From Gnetum montanum (Eukaryota > Streptophyta > Gnetopsida > Gnetales > Gnetaceae): a DNA stretch of 64,000 nt. Location: contig MNCI01026505.1 of the NCBI GenBank assembly GCA_015680685.1, positions 7,768-71,767 of the forward strand, read 5' to 3'. The notes beneath the pieces were generated by a model. That model saw only the letters and a program-made list of their open reading frames with translations, ran no database searches and was not told where the DNA came from. The first letter of the stretch is position 1, and the number at the start of each line of letters is the position of its first letter. The position numbers were made by a program, and so were the translations under genes. Positions 13,100 to 25,050 of the stretch are shown here, in pieces.

Positions 13100-14566
13100 T
13101 TGGAGAATTAGGCATATTGAGTTCATAGTTATCATTGTATTTTACCTTTTACTCAATCCTATTATACAGCTCTGTAATGTTTGTTGAAATAATTGTGCAA
13201 TATATTCCTTCATCAACATATATGAAATATATAAACCTTTATTTTAACCAATTTATGTTTACCAATATATATTATTTGGAATGCAAATAGTGATGATAAC
13301 TTAAAAAATAAAAAAAATAATTAAATTCTACTCATAGCCCATGAAATTTCTACACAAGAAAACTTACAGGTCTAACATTTGTTTTATTATCTAGAGTCAA
13401 GACCATTGATTCTTTAAAGATTTCTCCTCCTTTCTATGTGCAAAGATATAGAAAGAGTTCAAATGCTAAATATCTCCAAATTAGAATTACACAGGAACTT
13501 TGTTTTGCTTAATCAGAGTATTGGGCATATTGAGTTCACAGTTATCATTAGATTTTACCTTTCGCTCAATCCTATTATACAGCTCTATAATTTTTGTTGC
13601 AATAATTGTGTAATGTATTCCTTCATTAACATATACAAAATATATAAAATTTTATTTTAACCAATTTATGTTTACTAGTATATATTATTTGGAATGCAAA
13701 TAGTGATGATAACTTAAAAAATAAAAAAAAATAATTAAATTCTACTCATAGCCCATGAAATTGCTACACAAGAGAACTTACAGGTCTAACATTTGTTGCA
13801 TTATCTAAAGTCAAGACCATTGATTCTTTAAAGATTTATCCTCCTTTCTATGTGCAAAGATATAGAAAGATTTCAGATGCTAAACATCTCCAAAGTAGAA
13901 TTGCACAGGAAGTTCATTTTGCTCAATTGGAACATTAGGCATATTGAGTTCATAGTTATCATTGTATTTTTCCTTTTCCTCAATCCTATTATATATCTCT
14001 ATTTGTTTGTTGCAATAATTGTGCAATGTATTCCTTCATCAACATACACGAAATATATAAACTTTTATTTTAACCAATTTATGTTTACTAGTATATATTA
14101 TTTGGAATGAAAATAGTGTTGATAACTTAAAAAAAATTAAATTCTACTCATAGCCCACAAAACTGCTACACAAGAGATCTTACGAGTCTAATGTTTATTA
14201 CATTACCTGGAGTCAAGGCGATTGATTCTTTAAAGATTCATCCTCCTTTCTATGTGCAAAGATAGAAAAAGATTTCAAATGCTAAACATCTCAAAAGTAG
14301 AATTGCATAGGAAGTTCATTTTTCTCAATTGGAGGATTAGGCATATTGAGTTCATAGTTATCATTGTATTTTTCCTTTTGCTCAATCCTATTATATAGCT
14401 CTATAATGTTTGTTGCAATAATTTTGTAATGTATTCCTTCATCAACATATACAAAATATATAAACTTTTATTTTAACGAATTTATTTTTACCAATATATA
14501 TTATTTAGAATGCAAATAGTCATGCTAACTTAAAAAATAAAAAAAATATTAAATTATACTCATAGC
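12953..14566 (+). repeat. Four-copy tandem array of the helicase 3' end (about 414-bp unit)
   Basis: Unit starts, judged from the GTCTAACATTTGTT-like motif, lie at about 12953, 13368, 13782 and 14184, giving spacings near 415, 414 and 402 bp. Each unit contains the coding tail of the helicase (VKTIDSLKI, then QRYRK) followed by the 3' untranslated part with TTATTTTAACCAATTTATG. Copy 3 reads GLTFVALSKVKTIDSLKIYP without a stop, closer to the family pattern than copy 1. The array ends in CATAGCTAGT at about 14561-14570. Confidence 0.9.
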
Positions 14567-14588
14567 TAGTAAAAATACTCCACTAGCT
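14564..14588 (+). other. Small inverted repeat at the Helitron 3' side
   Basis: AGCTAGT and ACTAGCT form a perfect 7-bp stem around an 11-base loop exactly where homology to the tandem array stops. Helitrons carry a hairpin shortly before a CTRR terminus. Here no convincing CTRR-T terminus lies about 10 bases downstream, since a TA microsatellite follows. I list it only as a candidate terminus. Confidence 0.25.
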
Positions 14589-14807
14589 TAGATATATATA
14601 TATCAATTGGCCAAGATGATTTTAGAAAAAAATGATGTTAACCAAGCTTGACTACTAGATGAGGTAATAAGATAACTAAAAATAGAATCACTCATCCCTC
14701 TATTTCTCTATCGCTTACCTAATTTATTTTTACCCTCTCAGTCAAGTTTGCTCTTTGTTTGTTTGTTCATGGCATTTTTGAGCATTATTTATTCAAGAGA
14801 TTTATTT

Positions 14808-15873
14808 CTCAAAAACATAGAATGGAGAATATAGAATGTTGTGGAATGTGATTATTTTGTAGGGCATGAGTGATAACTCAAGAAGTAAGAGATGTCATAG
14901 TAGAGACTAGATGGGAAAGATAAGAGCACGGACAAACATGGATAAAGACAAAGGCTATAAGTCAAATGAAGGTGCTCCAAGGATTGGAAAGAAGCCAAAT
15001 CAACAAGAGAAAGCCTCACAAATTAGAGCTCAAATGTTGAGAAGACATCTCCAGGGAACATAAGATGTCTTGACTAAAATAAAGTCCTTCATAGAAAGAC
15101 ATCTCCCAAAAATATCAAACATCTCCTTTGTAAAGAAGACACCTCCTTAAATATGTCCCACTTCAAAAAGAGACATATTTCTAGATTTGAGGCAAATATT
15201 AAGTAGATGTCCCAACTTCAAAAGAGATGTCTAAACTAGCCATTAGATAGCTATTGCATGAATTTCAAGGTGTTTTTGGAAACTTTGAGGCTATAAGAAA
15301 ACTTCAATCTCTTGGAAATGATGCAAGTGTGGTCAACATCAAAGTAATCATTGTGTATTATATTCTATTATACTTGTGTACTTCATTTGTCAAATCATTT
15401 GCTCTGTTTGTAGAATTGTACTTCAAAGTAAAAAATCCTATACTTTAAGTTACACACCTTCCTTGTGTTGTTATTTCTTTCTTGTAGCCCTATGAGGTTG
15501 ATGTGCTTCTTACGATAAGGTATCTTAGATGATTGAGTGTTTGTGTAGCATCAAAATACTCCAGAGTAGAGCTTAATTTTGTAAAAGGTTGTGGGATCCT
15601 TGAAACCACATTCTAAGCTTGTTGGGATCTTGTGAGGTTGAGTAGTTTCATAGTGGTGAAACACTCTAGAGTAAAGCTTAGAGCTTGTACAATATGTGGT
15701 ACCTTTCAAACTACATTTTAGAGAAGCAAAGTCTAGAAGTGTACAAGGATTTTACCATCTAAGTGTGGATGTACCTAAGTTGGAAAACCACATAAAATTT
15801 GGGTGTGGTTTTTATTATTGACCAATTTTTTTGGTAAACTTATTTAACCCTTCTTTTAAGTTCTCAATCCTCA
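14808..15873 (+). mobile_element. 5' LTR of the Copia-type relic
   Basis: The left boundary is approximate because the first bases of the 3' LTR (TGTTGACCTTTTGG) are not seen here. The LTR body contains many AGATGTCT/AGACATCT units (15040-15235). A degenerate internal duplication about 100 bp long lies at about 15540-15720, with CTCCAGAGTAGAGCTTA repeated as CTCTAGAGTAAAGCTTA. It ends before a weak primer-site-like TAGTATTGATGC at 15876-15887, matching 8 of 12 bases of the tRNA-iMet site. Confidence 0.55.
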
Positions 15874-15928
15874 AGTAGTATTGATGCTTTGTACTCTTTC
15901 CTTCAATGTCAACTTTTAAGAGTGAACT

Positions 15929-17202
15929 ATGGAGGGGACATCTTACACAAAGTCACCAATGTTTGATGGATTCAACTTTGCTTATTGGAAGGCAAGGATG
16001 CAAGGCTTATTTGATTATATAGATTTTAAAGTATGAGAGTCCATCCTCAAATGCTACACACTACCCATCAACAATACAACAAAGGCCATCAAGCCCTAGA
16101 GCATGTGGACACAAGAAGAAATAACACTTCTATGAAGAAGGTTGTAAAAGCTTATGATAAAAATAAGTAAGAAATCTAATAAAAAAAGACCTAATAAATT
16201 CAAAGGTAAGGAAAGAAGTAAAAATTTTTCAAGTTCTAATTTTGATTCTTCTTTAATAGAATGTTGGGTATGCAATGGAAGAGGCCATGTGGCCTTAAAA
16301 TGTTCTAGTAATGATAGGTTACAATGGAGGGAAAGAAGTGATATGGATGTGAAAAAGACCAACTTCTATTGAAACTTGGATGATGGAGAACAAAGTGAAG
16401 AAGACATGGAGGATGATACAAAATATTCACTCCTCATCTATATGGCCCTCATAGTGATGATGCTGGCACCTCAGATGATGAATTTGAAAATGATGAAGAA
16501 AGATACGAACCTTTGTGTAATGAACTCTTATCTTTTCAAAATCTTTACACAAAGTTAAATAAAAAAATAAAAATCATAAATCAAGACATTTCTTCATTAA
16601 ATTTAAAAATTTTAGATCTTACAAAATAAATCTCAAGCCTAAGGGTTGAGAATGAAAAACTAACCAAGTCTTATGAGCATATTAAGGAAGAACTTGTAGA
16701 TACCAAACTTGTAAATGAAAGGTTGGACAAAGAAAAAGAGTCCCTTTAGATGGTTCTTGGAGAGGGAAGAGGTCCAAATGAAAAAATTGGTCGAGGATGT
16801 TATCAACATGAACAAGAAACCTCAACAACCTCATCTAAACAAGAAATTACTTCAAAGAATGAGGTAACCACTAGTACTACAGGCAACCAAAAGATAACTC
16901 CAATGTTTGATTACTTTAATCTTAATAGAAAGGTTAGATGTTATTATTATAATATATTTGGATACAAGTAATGGAATTGCAATTAGAAATATTATCATAT
17001 GAATACTTGTTCATATCATAAGTCTCCTTGGTCTTACCTAAAAATGTCTAGAAAGCAAACTATGCAGGACCATAGGAAAACATGGACACGTCAAAAGGAT
17101 AAGGGAGTTAAGAAAGTATGGAGGATCAAAAGGAAGGAATATGAGAGTGAGAAGGGCTCTCTCCAAAAAATTTGTGAAAGGAATCCAAGCCTTGGAGATT
17201 GA
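15929..17202 (+). pseudogene. Copia-type gag pseudogene with CCHC zinc knuckle
   Basis: Packages element RNA into virus-like particles in active relatives. The N terminus reads SPMFDGFNFAYWKARMQGL (about 15950-16010), the conserved start of plant Copia gag. A jump near 16100 removes much of the middle. The knuckle CWVCNGRGHVALKC (16261-16302) has the CX2CX4HX4C spacing. A Lys/Glu-rich helix (EELVDTKLVNERLDKEKES, near 16690-16745) and an apparently degraded second knuckle (CYYYNIFGYK) follow. Several in-frame stops are present. Confidence 0.7.
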
Positions 17203-18937
17203 AGAAATATGTGTAACAAGAGAAACCTTAAAAGAGGAATCTATTTCTCAAGCTTACTAGCCAACTTCATTCTCATCAATAAGGAAGGTAAGCAGAGGTA
17301 GGTTTTTAATTTATTATAAGTATCTTATGAGATTATAGTCCTTGGAATCTATCCCTATGCTTTATCTTATGAAATTCCATCTTACTAAGATGTCTACCAG
17401 GAGACGTCTACCATCATATCTCCACTTTCAAAAAGAGATGTCTACGTGTAATTCTAAAATTGGATGAGACATCTATCATTTAAAGGAGATGTCTAATTTT
17501 TTGATATAAATCCTCATTTGGTGAAATTATATGAACCCAAACATGGTATTTTCAATATCAATGAGATAACCAAAAAATGATGACCAGGGCTTCATCTAAC
17601 ATAGCGATTTGAGCATGCATGACCCACAAGAAGTTCGGAAAATCAAGGCAACTACTAAAGAAGAAGTCCAAGAGAGCATCCAGTAGTAATCCAAGCACAT
17701 ATAACCTCCAGTTTAGATCTATCAGCACCAAGCATTAGTTTAAGAACAACCATTTGACTTAGACCATACTCTCTATCATGACATGTTGGGCTTGTTCACC
17801 AAGGAAAGAATCTTGTGCACCCTTAGCTCATTAGTTTGTTAATTCGATAGTAGGATGCTTTCTCATACTTTGGGGATGATTGGAAGGAATCTCTCTTACC
17901 TCTATAAGGGAATGGATGCATCTAGCCTAACTCTTCCTCCAAATGAGAAGTAGTTTAAGGAGATCATCACTCCTTCCATTTTAGATAGTGAGGAAAACCT
18001 TCCTATCTTACATAGACATTTGATAACAACTAGAAATTTTTGGACCTATGACTCAAGAAATGAGTATAATTCAGAGGAGCCTGATGCATCATTGGCATGT
18101 TTCCAAGGGGAGCATCCTAATCCCATGTAGCCTAGCCCTAGTTTTCCACATTAGGATGATGCTCCTAAGTCTTTTTAGTAGGAGGCTATGGACAACATCT
18201 TTGGAACTTCATCCCAATGGAGACCTATCAATCCCCTCACCTATCAGAGGAAGGTTGCATCCTCATCTTCTTAGTTCACCCCATCTTAGTAGGATTTCAA
18301 GCTTCATCTCAATTTCAGGTGAAGCTTCATCCATGGATAGCACATGTTTGAGTACCATCTTTAGATGATGATGATGAGCATCATGTCTCCAGAAATAGTA
18401 CCAATAGTGATCATGATGAGTAGGAGACTTACAAAGCTTCTTCTACTATAGCAGCTTAAGATGAGAACTATGATGATGCTATAGAGATTAGTGATTAGAG
18501 TCCTTGGGTCATCCCTCCTTTTTGATGATGTTCAAAAAGGGGGAGAGAGCTTTTGAGATGTATATGAACAATTTAATGATGTAAACATATGGGGTTTTTG
18601 TTGTGGACTTGCACATGTATGGGTTTTGTACATGATGTAGATGTTTTAGTGGTTGTATGTATTGTGGATAGTTTTGTGGATAGATTATACCATTGATACA
18701 CCATGCTTCTACATCATGTGTGTTGTTGCATTATTTTTCTTTTTCCTTTGCATAGTATAGTTTCTTTTTGATTTCACGTCATCTTTACACTGTGCCTTGA
18801 GCTTTAGATCCATTATTTTAGTTATAACCTTGGATATCATTGAAATTTATATGTATTAATATTTTTATTTGTTATTATTATTGTTTATTAACTCACCCAT
18901 TTTCTTAAGTTTTGGACATAACCAAAAAGGAGGAGAT
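17203..18937 (+). pseudogene. 3' internal region of the Copia-type relic with polypurine tracts
   Basis: Frames here are heavily broken and I recognise no enzyme. Short legible stretches include LYHDMLGLFTKERIL and EEPDASLACFQGEHP. The AGATGTCT motif clusters again at 17390-17510. A purine tract, AAAAAGGGGGAGAGA, lies at about 18533-18547. A second one, AAAAAGGAGGAGA at about 18924-18936, sits directly before the 3' LTR and is the likely plus-strand primer. Confidence 0.5.
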
Positions 18938-19133
18938 TGTTGACCTTTTGGTATGTCAAAACCTTAAGGAATATGAAGAATATAGAATGGTGTGGAATGT
19001 GATGATTTTGCAAGACATGAGTGAGAACTCAAGTGAGAGATGTCATAGTAAAGACTACATGGGCAAGGTAAGAGCATGGGCAACCATGGATAAAGATGAA
19101 GGATATGAGTTAAATGAAGATGCCCTAATCATG
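18938..19133 (+). mobile_element. 3' LTR of the Copia-type relic, truncated
   Basis: It begins TGTTGACCTTTTGG immediately after a polypurine tract, and its sequence matches the 5' LTR over about 160 bp. Similarity is lost after GATGCCCTAATCATG at about 19133, so roughly the last four fifths of the LTR are missing. The cause could be deletion or a later insertion. Confidence 0.6.
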
Positions 19134-21180
19134 TAAGAAAAATTTTGAAAGGTAACACAATGATCATCTTCTCTCCTAAAATAATAAGATGCTACAAAAA
19201 TTTGATAGGGGTAAGGCTTACCTAGCATTATGAAGGTGCTAGCTTGTGTGGACATGGTCCCTTTTACCTAGATGGAAGTCTAGCATAACAAAATGGTGGT
19301 GACAGCCACTAGAAACAAACCCTAGTTTGCATTGTAAGGTTTGTGGAAAGAGAAGGCTTAGATCATCGGGCAATGGCTTTTTATCTTTTCGAGCAACCAC
19401 CTTACTATTTAGTTATATATTTTTTATTATATTAATTCCCATTGTGAGACTGATGAATTTTGAAGATAAAGAGATCAATTTATACCATGACAATGATAAT
19501 TATATGTTCAATTTTTATACGTAATTAAATATATCAATTCTCATCATAAGATCGATGCAAATTGATATTCTAGTACCATTTATATCAAACTTTACCATGC
19601 CTACACTATTCAGATATGAAGGTCTCTAAAAATTTTTTATGATATTGAACATCATTAATTAAGCCAATTTAGATTAATATAATTGTATAATTAAATATGA
19701 AACAACATTGTAGTCACATTTTTTAGATGTAAGAGTTTTGAAAAAAAAATTATAATATCGTTGTTCATTAATCAAGTTGATGCAAACTGATATCATTGCA
19801 CATTTTCCAATCAAAATTTATCAATTAAATTGATATCATTGTCAATAAACTGGAGGTAAATTATTTTATCAAATCACTTAGAATTTAAAAATTGATATAC
19901 TTTGATATTTGATATCTTGAGCCATTGTAAAATATCAATGTACATTGATTTTCTAAAACCTTAAGGGTTTCCTAATTTCCCTTATGTCTATAGACATTGA
20001 TTCCATGATGTCTCTTGATTATGCCCAATTCTTTATCATACATCTTAACATCTCTCAATGTATATATTTTTAAAACTTTATCAAGAATAACATAAATTTA
20101 TTAATTTATTTAATAAATGTTATTTTAATCCCCATCCATATACTTTATAATAAAACTTTATTTACTTCGAATATGACATCTTGAATATAAATTCACATAC
20201 AACTCTCTAAGGAAGTTCCACCTAGGATTACTGGAACTATGCTTTTCCTCATAAGGTTTGCTTTCTTTGTTGGAAGGATGGCTTACAATCTCAAGGTTTC
20301 TACCTTTCTAGCTTTTAAGGATCTTAGATGCATTTCTTTCAATAAAAATATTCCCTAACTTGATATTAGATTAGCTCCCATGTTAGTTGTTCCCTACTAT
20401 CCTACCCTTTCATTAAAGTAGTAACCTCCCCCTTTAATTAATCTAGGTCATGTACCTAATCTAGATTAATTAGATTAGGTGTAGATTAATACTAACTAGG
20501 AGAGTAGACCAAAAGCAAGTATGTCATGGATTTTATATACTCTCCACTATAAATGACACATAGGTAAGCTTTGAACTTCTAATGATTAGTATTCATAATG
20601 CTCTAGCCATAGTAGGGATCTCTACTACTAAATCTTATGGAAGGCATGGTGGAAAGTCATGCAGGGTCAAAGAGTTTTAATTACTTGTGGATATTAGAGT
20701 TGGTAGCCTTAGAGTTTGATAATAATGATGAAGTGATATTATGNTAGTTGGTAGCCTTAGAGTTTGATAATAATGATGAAGTGATATTATGGAATGTTTG
20801 GAGGTTACTTATGAAATTAATAATAAAATTTAAAAATACTTGGTATATTAGGAAAAGAAAAGACATTATTCCTTATAGGTATGAATTTTCACAAGCTAAG
20901 AGATTACATAAATAGAGTAAGGAAAATGCTTATAAATAAGGTTGTTCATTATGCTACTTAGGGTAGTAAATCCTTCCCTTGATAGTGTTATATCCTATCT
21001 ATATAAAGTAGTGGAATTCATATTTTTTTTGGTGGCTACTACTCCACCCATAATCACTCTACTCATAAAAGGAGATTCTTGTGGGATACATAAAAAATTT
21101 GAGCATTTAGCATTGCCCGAATGGTAAGGATATGATTGAAGTGTGGCTCTTCTCATGTTTGAAGGATCTTGTATGAACCT
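19134..21180. other. AT-rich spacer without a recognisable gene
   Basis: No convincing coding frame, RNA gene or terminal repeat. Phrases such as GATGCAAATTGATAT and AATTGATATCATT recur loosely between 19.4 and 19.9 kb, but there is no regular unit. The 3' LTR of the old gypsy element to the right might be expected around 20.5-21.2 kb. I could not match it to that element's other LTR at 46.7 kb. Confidence 0.5.
20698..20791. repeat. 46-bp direct duplication flanking a single N (likely assembly artefact)
   Basis: Bases 20698-20743 (AGTTGGTAGCCTT...ATTATG) recur identically at 20746-20791, separated by N and T at 20744-20745. Exact identity on the two sides of an ambiguous base is what unmerged contig ends produce, so this is probably not biological. 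Confidence 0.85.
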
Positions 21181-21181
21181 A

Positions 21182-23196
21182 TTTCTTTCTTCTCTTTTTT
21201 AAATCAAAAATATATATATTTAGGCCTGATTAAATCATAAGCTTCTTGTGAAATCATTTTTTATTCTTTTCTATCAATTCAATAAGTTTCTCATATGGCA
21301 CTAGTCTTATTTCATTGAATACCTTTACCTTCTTAGATACTAGATCGAATATAATATACCCTTTCCTCCATATTAACTATCCAAGACACTAACCAATATA
21401 AACCTTACACTTATAAACATTAACTTATTCTTAGTTATTTTACCTCTAAACTTATGAAATTTTAAACCTAAGGAATAATAAAATTTATTATGCCAATCAA
21501 GTGTGGTTTATTCATATTTGAATAATATGTTTATTATTTTAAGGCTCACCCGAAGATGGATTTTGGATTTTAACTTGGCAATTTCAAGCTAGGGGAAGTT
21601 GTAGTTCTCCTTGTATTATAGACATGATGCTACTAAATTCTTTATAGTTCCAACAACTAATATTATTTTTCTACTATCCTCTATATTTTTTGAGGTAAAC
21701 GTTGTAGAGTTTAGGTTATCTTTTAATTGTTATTACATTATTAAATAAGATATTTGATTATCTAAATCAAACATGATCTCTATCATTTTGACTTCTAATT
21801 GATCACTCTCATTTTTGTTTCTTCTATAGGGTAGTTTGGATTACTTAATTCTAGTAACTTATCCTCCCTAGGGTCCTCTATCTTATGTTGATTATAATGC
21901 TTACGTCTCTAGCCATTTACTATGAGTGAGTTAGATAGGCCTTTAATATGTGTAATTAGGATACTACCATTTCTACGAGGTTGTAATACTAGGTATGGAC
22001 CTTCCAACTGAGTTGTTAACTTTTTGAAAATTTGTGTAGCCTCATGTTATATAAGAAGACACTATCTCCTTCTGAAAATTTCTTATTTAGTATGTACTTA
22101 TCATGCATACACTTCATTTTTTCCTTGATTATTCTTTGTTTATCAAGTGCATGGATGTGTAATTTATCAAGTTCATGTACTTGGATCATCCTAAAGTATT
22201 TATTAAGTTCTTCATCAAAACTTAATTGATGTGCTAATCTTAGAGATTACTACTTGATTTCGACAGGCAACAAAAATTGTTTTCCATAAATCAACTAATA
22301 GGTTGAATAGCCTAAGTTTGGTTTATAAATACTTCTATAGGCCCAAAGTGCATCTTGTAATTTCTTAGACTAGTCTCTCCTATTAGTACACATGATCTTA
22401 GTTAAAATAGTTAGAATGATTCTATTAGCATTTTCAAATTAATAATTTGTTTGAGGATGATAAGCAATGACTATCTTATGTTTTATTCCACAAGGCTTCA
22501 GGAATTTTTTCACAATATTATTTACAAAATGAGTTTTCTAATTACTAATGAGTGCATGTGGAGTCCAAATCATGTTGAAATACCATTTGTTGGAGTAGCT
22601 TTATCCTCTACACATTTATTCACATAGTCTATACATACTAGGATATACTAACATCCAATGAAAGGTGGAAATGGTTCTAAAAATTCTATACCCCATACAT
22701 TAAAGGGTTCCATTATTAAAAAGGTGCTAAATTATATTTCTTATCTTTTTGTGATTTCCCCCTAAACATTGACACCTATCACATCCTTGGAAATATATGT
22801 GAGCATATTTAAAGATATTGAGCCAATAAAACCTACCATGTTATATTTTTATGGTTGTTCTATTTCTATCAAATTATCCTTCCCAAGATCATCATGATAC
22901 ATTCAAAGGATTTCTTATTATTTATCTTCCACAATATAACTTCTTGCCACATCTTCCTTAAATATGTGATAGAGGTATGGTTCATTTCAAATGTACCTTG
23001 AGAGTCCTTATAGAAAATATTTCTTTTCTTCTTGACTTCATTGAGTTTGTGTTTTTATTATGGCTAAATAGTTTTCTATATCAGCAGACCATGGGTTCCT
23101 TTTCTAGTAAAAAGGATTTTTCATAAGGAAATTTATCACTAAATGATCCTCTTGTCCTATTTTCTTATAAATTTTCAAGTCTAAATAGGTTATCTA
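21182..23196 (-). pseudogene. Old Ty3/gypsy element, 3' half: integrase relic
   Basis: Minus-strand integrase decayed by stops. From high to low coordinate it shows a zinc-site remnant (ILxMYHDDLG, near 22900), the core start VWGIEFLEPFPPFIGC followed by ILVCIDYVNKCVE (about 22720-22600), and AYHPQTN followed by QFEN (about 22470-22435). The tail reads QDALWAYRSIYKPNLGYSTY. The usual catalytic D of the GIDF motif is E here. The reading frame stops at 23196, where the Tat-type element begins, and resumes at 42005. A pyrimidine run at 21182-21200 could be the polypurine tract. Confidence 0.75.
23192..23196. repeat. Target-site duplication ATCTA (left)
   Basis: ATCTA immediately precedes the left LTR and recurs immediately after the right LTR at 42005-42009. 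A 5-bp duplication is the normal integrase footprint of Ty3/gypsy elements. It shows that the two LTRs belong to one insertion event. Confidence 0.9.
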
Positions 23197-25036
23197 TGTA
23201 GTGACCAAAAATTTCAGTGGCTGGAACACTGAGAGGTTGCTGGGCAAATAGTTTAACACCAGATCTATGCGAGGATTGTGCTGGAGAAAAACAGAAATGA
23301 GGCACCTTGAATGGTCTGGTCGATCAGACATGGACTTAGTTGGTGTATCTTAACCTTATGTAAATGTCATTTCGAGGGTGAGACACGCAAGGTAAATCAA
23401 TGATCAATAAATGTACAAATGAAGAGAATGATGCAAAATAACGATAACAGTAAAGAAATAGAAGAATAGACTAAGGTGAGAAAATGCACCACCCCAAGGT
23501 CATGGATTTGATTCTTTACCCTGTTTGAAAGATGTACAACAAGTCATGCAATGCCGGAGACACACAAGGAACTCAAGGATAACTAGAATGTTCAAGGGAA
23601 ATGCCAACTATGCCTCCTGTAAGCCAACTTAAATGCTGATTGTAGCAAGAAGCCAATTCTATTTGTTAAGAAGCCAATCAAGAAGCCAACTAGCCAATGC
23701 AAAAAGCCAACAAGCCAAGCGCTCTTGTCAATGCAAAAAATGCCAACTCTTTGGATGCAAAGCCAACCCTTTGAGCATTGTTTTCCAGGGTATTTATAGG
23801 GCTATGAGCAAGCAAGAAATGTGGCTTGGATGCCATGTGTCCTGGACCCCACAAGATGTTGATGTGCTCGTACTATGTAGGTGTGCAATCCTGGTCATGA
23901 ACTTGGCTATGCTGTGATTATGCTTCCAAGACTGTATGTGCCAAGATCAGTGTGCTAACAATGCAAAAAAAAAAATGGAGCTTACGCCCCAGGACTATGT
24001 CTTCCCTACTCTTACGAGTAGGGTCAAGCGTAGGAACAATGTTTTTTAGGAGCTAACCAGGGGATTTGCAAGATGGAGTGAAATTGGTGCTTCCATCAAG
24101 GAGATGCTAAAATGAAGAATATTGATGACTATAAGTTCTAGAAATACCCAAAGATGTCTTGATGCTTCCATACCAATGTTGCATTACTAATGCTTCATAG
24201 CATAAGTGGCTGCTTACTAAACTGTGCTACTCTACGTAGCGTAGCCACTGGTTTCAACTAGAACTTATGTTGAAGCTAAAATCATTTGTTTGTCATTATG
24301 CTAACAACTATAACTTTTTTTGTTTGTGTTGGGAAGCCCTTGAACTTGCTGAACTTACGTTTGAAAAACCCTTGCTTCTTTTACATTGTTGCTACACTAT
24401 GTAGCATAGCACATCGTAGCAACCAGCGTATCCTGCCTTTTCATTCAATCCACCATCTTCTAGTAAGAAACTTTGCTCAAGGCTTGGTGCTAAACAAGGA
24501 AACTAGTTTAGGAGGCTAGAGTGTTTGCTGAGTGAAACTTTCTTATTGGAATCATTTGGCAAGTTGGGTCTTTCTTCTTTGCCTTTGCTACGCTGTGCTA
24601 TGCTAGGTAGCGTAGCATAGCATAGTAGCTTGTGTTGATTGAATTTTGACTTATCTCACAATAATTTTATCAGTTTGCACTTAGATAATAGAGCAACTAT
24701 TCCTTGAGGCTTACTACGCTACATAGCGTAGCATAGCATAGCAAACTTCTTTACTAGAAAACTTGTTGAATTTCTTTGGTTATCCCAAACACTTTCAAAA
24801 ATTCCTAGCATATTTTCTGACTAGACTATCAACTCGGTAAATTGTCCAGGTGGGTAGCCCGGAGATTCCATTGGGCCTATCAAATTTGGAGATAGAAAAC
24901 TTGCCAAATTGGATAGTCTAACCTCAGTGCCTACATTTTCCTGCCAAATTGTCATGATGCTGCACTTGTGGAAGTCCTTGCCTAAATTCCAAGACCCTGG
25001 TGAGGCATGAGGGCCTTGAAATTTGACGGTGTTTCA
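23197..25036 (-). mobile_element. Left LTR (3' LTR) of the Tat-type element
   Basis: Runs from TGTAGTGACC to GGTGTTTCA and aligns along its length to 40184-42004. On the minus strand it carries a TATA box, CCTATAAATA, at 23791-23800. Higher coordinates (U3) hold repeated palindromes built on GCTACGTAGC/GCTATGCTAC, near 24225, 24400, 24590 and 24715. An AGCCAA-rich tract at 23640-23770 lies just downstream of the promoter. Confidence 0.9.
23791..23800 (-). promoter_or_regulatory. LTR TATA box
   Basis: Minus-strand CCTATAAATA in the left LTR, at the same place as the TATA box of the right LTR (40766-40775). In this copy it would fire outward into the flanking old gypsy relic. Confidence 0.6.
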
Positions 25037-25050
25037 CTAACCCCTCTTTG
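25037..25050 (-). other. Polypurine tract
   Basis: On the minus strand, CAAAGAGGGGTTAG directly precedes the 3' LTR. This purine run is the expected primer for plus-strand DNA synthesis. Its position at the inner LTR edge supports the assigned orientation. Confidence 0.65.

Larger units (their letters stand above)
8490..14590 (+). mobile_element. Decayed autonomous Helitron (rolling-circle transposon)
   Basis: The plus strand carries, in order, a cysteine-rich zinc-knuckle region, a Helitron-type N domain and HUH Rep nuclease, and a Pif1-family helicase with Walker A, Walker B and C-terminal motifs. This is the diagnostic order of a plant Helitron RepHel gene. Many stops and shifts interrupt it, so it is not functional. 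The ends are not proven. The 3' limit is set by the end of a tandem array and a small inverted repeat (14564-14570 with 14582-14588); the 5' TC end was not located. Confidence 0.75.
14808..19133 (+). mobile_element. Pol-less Copia-type LTR retrotransposon relic
   Basis: Sequence at about 14821-15000 reappears at about 18975-19133. Both carry ATATAGAATG...TGTGGAATGTGAT, GAGATGTCATAGTA and CATGGATAAAGA, identifying 5' and 3' LTR parts on the plus strand. The internal part starts with a Copia-style gag N terminus, has a CCHC knuckle and coiled coil, and ends in polypurine tracts. I find no integrase, RT or RNase H, so it is non-autonomous or internally deleted. The 3' LTR is cut short at about 19133. 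Confidence 0.7.

Noticed and set aside
14564-14660. Helitron CTRR terminus
   Set aside because: A 7-bp hairpin is present, but the nearest CTAG (about 14652) is too far downstream and not followed by a clear host T; left as a candidate only.
20100-21180. Left LTR of the old gypsy element
   Set aside because: No stretch here could be matched by eye to the LTR at 46748 and onward, so no boundary is claimed.
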